From Actinomycetes bacterium (lineage in GTDB: Bacteria > Actinomycetota > Actinomycetes > S36-B12 > UBA10799), in contig JAKOZM010000289.1 in the NCBI GenBank assembly GCA_029779995.1, positions 1 through 28,900 on the forward strand: DNA of 28,900 nt. The letters are read 5' to 3'. Within the stretch, counting starts at the first letter, position 1. Each line of letters opens with the position of its first letter. The position numbers and the translations under genes are program-made. The notes under the pieces were generated by a model that worked only from the letters and a program-made list of their open reading frames with translations, did not search any database and had not been told where the DNA came from. This document shows positions 24,648 through 28,900 of the stretch, one piece after another.

Positions 24648-25208
24648 ATGGGTCTGTTCGACTCCCTGATGGGCCGCAGCCAACCTGCGAAGCCGAACCT
24701 GGACCAGTTGTTCGCCATCCCCTCGGCCGCCATCACGCTGCAGGTCAGTCTCGACGCCCTGCCCACCGGCACAGGTACGGTGGCGTTCCGGGCCCCGGAG
24801 GGCAAAGCGTTCGCTGATGTCATCGCGGATGTTGAGCAATTGTTGACGGCGACCTCGAACCCGGAGCTACAAGCCACGCAGGACACGTACGGATACACCT
24901 GGCTGACCATTCGCAATGCTGACATCTCCGACTTGGTCAACGGTCTGCATGCTGTCAATGTCTCGTTGCAGGATGCCGGGTTCGGCCCTCAGCTGCTGTG
25001 TTCGCTGGTGAGCTTTCAACGCGGGGATCAGCCGTTTGCGCTGGTGTACCTCTACAAGCGGGGCACTTTCTATCCCTTCGCGCCCAAGGGGGAGCCGCGC
25101 CGCGACAACATCCTCGAACTGCAGTTGCGGGACCTGCTGGCCTCAGACCTCCCGCTGGAGGCCGACATGACTCGATGGTTCCCCGTCTGGGGAGCGCCGG
25201 GTCTCTGA
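24648..25208 (+). CDS. pspAB: PspA-associated protein PspAB
   Basis: A 186-residue soluble protein matching PspAB, the second accessory protein of the actinobacterial Psp system, commonly next to htpX. It begins MGLFDSLMGRSQPAKPNLD, has a FAIPSAAITLQ strand and a central VAFRAPEGKAFADV segment, and ends with a DMTRWFPVWGAPGL-type motif. No membrane helix. Its ATG lies two bases after the htpX stop, so the pair is co-transcribed. Biochemical role unknown; it is presumed to act with PspA/HtpX at the membrane. Confidence 0.9.
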   Translation: MGLFDSLMGRSQPAKPNLDQLFAIPSAAITLQVSLDALPTGTGTVAFRAPEGKAFADVIADVEQLLTATSNPELQATQDTYGYTWLTIRNADISDLVNGLHAVNVSLQDAGFGPQLLCSLVSFQRGDQPFALVYLYKRGTFYPFAPKGEPRRDNILELQLRDLLASDLPLEADMTRWFPVWGAPGL

Positions 25209-25214
25209 CCTACT

Positions 25215-26405
25215 TCAGTCGCCGCGGATGGCACCCACCCCAGGGAGCGCCAGCATCCGGTCCAGCGCAACACGGGCCCAATGGGCGGTGTCCGGGTCGA
25301 CGCTGATCTGGTTGACCACGCGATCCTCGGCCAGACTCTCCAAAGCCCACACCAGGTGGGGCAGATCGATGCGGTTCATGGTCGAGCAGTAGCAGATCGT
25401 GCGATCCAGGAACATCACCTGCTTGTCCGGGTGCTGATTGGCCAGGCGGCGCACGAGGTTCAACTCGGTGCCGATGGCCCATGCGCTGCCGGGTTCGGCG
25501 GCCTCCAAGGTCTTGATGATGAACTCCGTGGAGCCCACAAAGTCGGCCTTCTGGACCACTTCATGACGACACTCAGGGTGAACCAGAACGTTAACCTTGG
25601 GGACCTTTGCCCTGATCTCGTCCACGCTCTCCTCGGTGAACCGGCCATGCACGCTGCAGTGGCCCCGCCACAGAATCATGCTGGCGTCGCGGATCTGCGC
25701 TGTGCTGAGTCCGCCATTGGGCTTGTGCGGGTCGAAGACCACGCAGTCATCGAGGCTCAGTCCCATGTCGAGGACGGCGGTGTTACGTCCGAGGTGCTGA
25801 TCGGGTAGGAACAGCACTTTCTCGCCCTTCTCGAACGCCCATTCCAGCGACTGCTTGGCATTGCTCGACGTACAGATGGTGCCGCCGTTGCGCCCCGTGA
25901 ACGACTTGATGGCTGCGGTGGAGTTCATGTAGGTCACCGGCACAGTGAGGTCGGCGACGCCGGCGGCCTGCAGACAACGCCAGGCGGAGTCGACCTGGTC
26001 GGCGGCTGCCATGTCGGCCATCGAGCACCCAGCGGCCATGTCTGGAAGCACGACGGTCTGCTGATCACCGGTCAGGATGTCGGCGCTCTCGGCCATGAAG
26101 TGCACACCGCAGAAGACGATGAACTCACTGTCGGGCTTGGCGGCGGCCATCTGGGCCAGTTTGAAGGAGTCCCCTGTCACATCGGCGAACTCGATGACCT
26201 CGTCGCGCTGATAGTGGTGCCCGAGGATGAAGGCGCGCTCACCCAGCGTCTGCTTGGCGACACGTGCCCGCTGGACGAGGTCAGGGTCACTGGGGGCGGG
26301 CAGATCCCCGGGGCAGTCGACCCCTCGCTCGCTGAGGGTGTCCGTCGCCTGGCCCAGCAGCAACAGCAGGGCGGACGGTTCCGGTTCGACAAACGTTTTC
26401 GTCAC
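25215..26405 (-). CDS. nadA: Quinolinate synthase A
   Basis: Condenses iminoaspartate with dihydroxyacetone phosphate to quinolinate in de novo NAD synthesis, using a [4Fe-4S] cluster. The 396-residue protein has FILGHHYQRDEV, FCGVHFMAESADIL, TICTSSNA and the C-terminal ICYCSTMNRI segment, which include the three cluster cysteines of NadA. HPEC and GTE motifs are also present. The GTG start is at 26403-26405. nadB and nadC are not in the window, so nadA stands alone here. It converges with pspAB (6-base gap). The neighbouring Fe-S gene erpA could supply its cluster, which is inference from context. Confidence 0.96.
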   Translation of the reverse strand: MTKTFVEPEPSALLLLLGQATDTLSERGVDCPGDLPAPSDPDLVQRARVAKQTLGERAFILGHHYQRDEVIEFADVTGDSFKLAQMAAAKPDSEFIVFCGVHFMAESADILTGDQQTVVLPDMAAGCSMADMAAADQVDSAWRCLQAAGVADLTVPVTYMNSTAAIKSFTGRNGGTICTSSNAKQSLEWAFEKGEKVLFLPDQHLGRNTAVLDMGLSLDDCVVFDPHKPNGGLSTAQIRDASMILWRGHCSVHGRFTEESVDEIRAKVPKVNVLVHPECRHEVVQKADFVGSTEFIIKTLEAAEPGSAWAIGTELNLVRRLANQHPDKQVMFLDRTICYCSTMNRIDLPHLVWALESLAEDRVVNQISVDPDTAHWARVALDRMLALPGVGAIRGD

Positions 26406-26440
26406 ATTTCCATGCTCTCAGGTGGGCACCCCGGTTGCCC

Positions 26441-26770
26441 AGAGCGTTTGCGAGCGGCGAACGCCGCGGCCGATCCCAGGCAGGGGTTCAGGTTCGCCCC
26501 TTTCGTTCAGATGCGCCGGATCGGAATGGGCGATCCTGAACGGTTGGGGCGTAGCTGGCCACAAACTGCGACGCACGTGCCCTTCGAGCGGAGAGCGTTT
26601 GCGAGCGGCGAACGCCGCGGCCGATCGCAGGCAGGGGTTCAGGTTCGCCTCCTTCGTTCAGATGCGCCGGATCGGAATGGGCGATCCTGAACGGTTGGGG
26701 CGTAGCTGGCCGCAAACTGCGACGCACGTGCCCTTCGAGCGGAGAGCCGCGAACGCGGCGATGATCCCAC
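26441..26770. repeat. 151-bp tandem repeat, two full copies and a truncated third
   Basis: Copy 1 is 26441-26591 and copy 2 26592-26742; by eye they differ at only four positions. A third copy starts at 26743 with the same AGAG and soon diverges. Each full copy contains a hairpin GCGGCG-AA-CGCCGC (26454-26467 in copy 1) and a larger imperfect inverted repeat (26486-26498 with 26529-26541, 12 of 13 paired). In copy 3 the hairpin reads GCCGCG-AA-CGCGGC (26746-26759), different bases but still fully paired. It lies in the nadA-erpA divergent gap. Open frames across it look spurious. Confidence 0.85.
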
Positions 26771-26843
26771 GATTGTCCGGTGACAAGGCCGATAGAGCTT
26801 GTCCGGATCCTGTGGCACTATTGGAATACGTGGCAGGGATACC

Positions 26844-26866
26844 GGCGTTACCCGTCATGTAACGCC
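26844..26866. promoter_or_regulatory. 8-7-8 perfect inverted repeat before erpA
   Basis: GGCGTTAC (26844-26851) and GTAACGCC (26859-26866) are perfect inverted repeats around a 7-base centre. The element ends a few bases before the GAAAGGA ribosome site of erpA, so it could be a repressor operator or an RNA hairpin in the leader. Confidence 0.5.
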
Positions 26867-26884
26867 TTCGAAAGGACCATTTGG

Positions 26885-27226
26885 ATGAGCACTGAGACCC
26901 AGAGCGGCGTCGTTCTTACTGATGCTGCGTCGAGCAAGGTTGCGACTCTGCTGCAGCAGGAGGGCCGAGATGATCTGGCTCTGCGGATCGCCGTTCAGCC
27001 CGGCGGCTGCTCCGGACTGCGCTACCAACTCTTCTTTGACGAGCGCACTCTTGATGGCGACACCCGCCTCGACTTCGACGGCGTGACCGTAGTGGTTGAT
27101 CGCATGAGCGGACCGTACTTGGGTGGGGCGACCATCGACTTCGTGGACCAGATCGACAAGCAGGGGTTCACCATCGACAACCCCAACGCCACCGGCTCCT
27201 GCGCCTGCGGGGATTCGTTCCACTAG
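26885..27226 (+). CDS. erpA: A-type Fe-S cluster carrier (ErpA/IscA/HesB family)
   Basis: A 113-residue carrier that delivers Fe-S clusters to apo-enzymes. The three ligands are Cys42 (GGCSGL), Cys106 and Cys108 (SCACGDSF), at the usual spacing. The ATG at 26885 has GAAAGGA about nine bases upstream; the frame is open back to 26780, but that sequence carries the inverted repeat and no homology. The TAG stop is followed three bases later by the TTG start of aat. Neighbouring nadA (an Fe-S enzyme) and the tusA/cysteine-desulfurase-like pair place it in a sulfur/Fe-S block. Confidence 0.95.
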   Translation: MSTETQSGVVLTDAASSKVATLLQQEGRDDLALRIAVQPGGCSGLRYQLFFDERTLDGDTRLDFDGVTVVVDRMSGPYLGGATIDFVDQIDKQGFTIDNPNATGSCACGDSFH

Positions 27227-27229
27227 GTC

Positions 27230-27844
27230 TTGGCTGATCAACTCGACGACACCGTCTGGATCGGCAGCAACGTCACCGTCGAGCAGATGCTCGACGGCTA
27301 CCGGCGGGGACGTTTCGCGATGCCCTACATCGTGGATGACATCTACTTGTGGATGTCACCGAAACAGCGCGCCATCCTGCCTTTGGACCGCCTGCGGGTG
27401 ACGCGCAGCCTGCGTCAGTCGACGAAGCGCTACACGGTCACTTTCGATCGGGAGTTCGATGTGGTCCTTGAGCACTGCGCGAACCCTGACAGGCGAGGCG
27501 GTTGGATCACGGAGTTGCTGGCTGCAAACTATCGGACGATGTTCAACAGCGGCTACGCGCACAGCGTCGAGGTCTGGGACGACCAAGGGCAGATCGCCGG
27601 AGGTCTGTTCCTCGTGAATGTGGGCGGTCTGGTCTCGGGGGAGTCCATGTTCCACGTGGGCCGTGATGCCTCAAAAGTCGCCTTGGTGGCTCTCGTGCAG
27701 CGACTGCGCCAGGCTGCGGAACCCGTATTGCTGGACACTCAGTGGCGCACGGATCATCTGGCGACGCTTGGCGTGATCGAGGTGCCGCGCAAGAAGTACT
27801 TGACGATGCTGCCGGCGCTGGTCAACCGTCCGAACGTGCTGTAA
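27230..27844 (+). CDS. aat: Leucyl/phenylalanyl-tRNA-protein transferase
   Basis: Transfers Leu or Phe from tRNA to N-terminal Arg/Lys of proteins, marking them for ClpS-ClpAP in the N-degron pathway. The 204-residue product has the family motifs MLDGYRRGRFAMPY, WMSPKQRAILPLD, GWITELLAANY, NSGYAHSVEVW and the catalytic-site region GGLVSGESMFH, ending with LLDTQWRTDHLATLGVIEVPR. The TTG start at 27230 lies three bases after erpA. It is rather short at the N-terminus; the usual GGDL-type segment is replaced by DDTVWIGSNVTVEQ. Its last 23 bases overlap tusA on the other strand. Confidence 0.93.
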   Translation: MADQLDDTVWIGSNVTVEQMLDGYRRGRFAMPYIVDDIYLWMSPKQRAILPLDRLRVTRSLRQSTKRYTVTFDREFDVVLEHCANPDRRGGWITELLAANYRTMFNSGYAHSVEVWDDQGQIAGGLFLVNVGGLVSGESMFHVGRDASKVALVALVQRLRQAAEPVLLDTQWRTDHLATLGVIEVPRKKYLTMLPALVNRPNVL

Positions 27845-28049
27845 CCACCTGGAACTCCCAGTACCCCTCGTGGTGGACAATGTCGGCCAAGCGCGCCGAT
27901 CGCATCCGGCACCAGGCGGGAACGTCGGTCAGCGCGACCGGATCGTCGCTGAGTAGGGTCAACCGGGCACCCTCGGGAGCAGATCGGGCAGCCCGCCCCA
28001 ACTCGACCACGGGGTAGGGGCACAACAGCCCCCGAGCATCGATGATCAC
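27822..28049 (-). CDS. tusA: TusA-family sulfur carrier
   Basis: A 75-residue sulfur relay protein. The persulfide-forming Cys10 lies in LLCPYPVVEL, the CPxP motif that defines the family, followed by a helix and the strand LTLLSDDPVALTDVPAWC typical of TusA/SirA. It would accept sulfur from a cysteine desulfurase. The GTG start at 28047-28049 overlaps the stop of the cysteine-desulfurase-like gene (GTGA). In some actinobacteria I recall the two as one fused protein, so the coupling here fits. The 3' end overlaps aat by 23 bases. Confidence 0.92.
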   Translation of the reverse strand: MIIDARGLLCPYPVVELGRAARSAPEGARLTLLSDDPVALTDVPAWCRMRSARLADIVHHEGYWEFQVVTARSDG

Positions 28050-28900
28050 AGGTCCTGAGTTCCCATCTCACGACGTACCTGCGCCACGACGGCAACGAAT
28101 GCGTCGATGAACGCCTCCACGGCGGCCTCCGGGAGTCCAGGAGGCAGTCCCAGGCGGACATTCCCGCTGGTCAAGGCGCCGATGGCGCTCAGAACATGGC
28201 TGGGCTGGCCGCTGCGGGACGCACAGGCCGAGCCACTGCCCACGGCGTACCCTTGGGCGTCCAAGCGCGTCTGCAGGGCTTCAGCATCGATGTAGAGCAC
28301 GGAGATGCTCAGGATGTGTGGCGCGTCGTCGTGCTGCCCACCGTGGATCTGCACATCGGGGACTTCTGCGCGGATGCGCTCAACAATGCGTTTCACCTGC
28401 CGTCGCGCAGTTATCCGATCGGTCGGTGCGGCGCTCTGCCACCGTTCCATCGCCAGGCCCGCGGCCACGGCCGCCGGCACATTGTCAAACGGCACGGAGC
28501 GGCGGTTGTCCCGGCTGACCACGGCGACCGCGCCCGCGGTGGCGCCGACTGCCCGTGGATCGAAGATCAACCGGTCCCAGTACGGCAAATCCAGCCATCC
28601 CCAGGCGCTAGTGGCATCAAGAACCACGGCTGACCCGCAGGCCGCAGCCCAGCCTCCGAAATCCGGTTGCACCGTGCCGATCTCCTGGTTGACCGCGCTC
28701 GTGACCACAACTGCTCGGTCCGGCAGGTCCAACAGTCGCCCGCGACTGTCAACGCCCACTACCGTATGGGCGACACCGGCCTGCGCCGCAGCATTGACAC
28801 TGCTCTGCTGCAAAACGATGGCATCGGCCTGTCCGGTCACCACCACCTCATAGGCCCTGCGGGTGAGCACGTCGAGCACGGCATGCGCCACAGCGGTCGG
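28046..28900 (-). CDS. Cysteine desulfurase-like (class V aminotransferase fold) protein lacking the PLP lysine; 5' end off window
   Basis: At least 284 residues, open through the right edge; roughly the first 85-90 residues of a normal protein are missing. The fold is clear from the VNQEIGTVQPD segment, VVLDATSAWGW, PFDNVPAAVAAGLA, the substrate-Cys loop GSACASRSGQPSHVL and NVRLGLPPG. However, where NifS/IscS enzymes have SAHK with the PLP-binding Lys, this protein reads FDPRAVGATAG with no Lys. The His that stacks on PLP is replaced in LQQSSV (normally EHSSV), and the PLP-binding Gln after the Asp is Ser (DATSA). It probably cannot hold PLP covalently. The catalytic-loop Cys is kept and the gene is coupled to tusA, so a sulfur-relay or scaffold role is possible. 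Confidence 0.75.
   Translation of the reverse strand, partial: PTAVAHAVLDVLTRRAYEVVVTGQADAIVLQQSSVNAAAQAGVAHTVVGVDSRGRLLDLPDRAVVVTSAVNQEIGTVQPDFGGWAAACGSAVVLDATSAWGWLDLPYWDRLIFDPRAVGATAGAVAVVSRDNRRSVPFDNVPAAVAAGLAMERWQSAAPTDRITARRQVKRIVERIRAEVPDVQIHGGQHDDAPHILSISVLYIDAEALQTRLDAQGYAVGSGSACASRSGQPSHVLSAIGALTSGNVRLGLPPGLPEAAVEAFIDAFVAVVAQVRREMGTQDL

Noticed and set aside
26441..26770. CRISPR array
   Set aside because: The unit is 151 bp, copies are directly adjacent without unique spacers, and no cas gene is present.
26100..26862. Open frames running through the 151-bp repeats
   Set aside because: They are repetitive only because the DNA is repetitive, overlap nadA antisense in part, and show no protein features.

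Overview
The window looks like chromosomal DNA from a high-GC actinobacterium (Actinomycetota). The signs are GC-rich codon use, many GTG/TTG starts and 4-base ATGA/GTGA gene overlaps. Lineage-typical genes agree: a DUF222/HNH (13E12-type) gene, a pspA-pspAA-htpX-pspAB cluster, DUF3043, a baeRF-like protein and an actinobacterial-type cobalamin riboswitch. I see no phage, insertion sequence, CRISPR array, rRNA or tRNA.

Layout. 1-4068 (minus) is an arginine deiminase operon: arcA, a YfcC/DcuC-type carrier, and a SLC13-type permease cut by the left edge. 4223-5535 (plus) holds a baeRF-like gene coupled to a one-helix membrane protein. 5532-5966 (minus) is a membrane J-domain protein. 5974-6583 is a scar: the C-terminal end of a P-type cation ATPase (minus) abuts the C-terminal end of a TauD-type dioxygenase (plus), and both lack their 5' parts. 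An intact TauE/SafE exporter follows (6605-7375), then a patatin-like lipase, a frameshifted DEDDh exonuclease, TspO, and a secreted protein with a duplicated domain. A NarL-type two-component system overlaps a TMEM165/GDT1-family metal transporter (10416-12872). A DUF222/HNH gene with a gene-free leader lies at 12873-14470.

14766-20285 (minus) is the most coherent system. A cobalamin riboswitch precedes a secreted alpha/alpha-toroid repeat protein, a membrane-anchored secreted protein, an ECF transmembrane subunit (EcfT), a fused double ATPase and an S component. The genes are joined by 4-base overlaps. I read this as B12 (or B12-precursor) uptake with an extracellular capture module whose fold class is shared with animal intrinsic factor/transcobalamin.

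20336-22508 (minus) has a coiled-coil protein, a 59-aa protein coupled to an aldo/keto reductase, and DUF3043. 22597-25208 (plus) is the envelope-stress set pspA-pspAA-htpX-pspAB. 25215-28900 is a sulfur/Fe-S/NAD block: nadA (minus), a 151-bp tandem repeat, erpA and aat (plus), then tusA and a cysteine-desulfurase-like gene (minus, cut by the right edge). The visible part of that last protein lacks the PLP-binding lysine.
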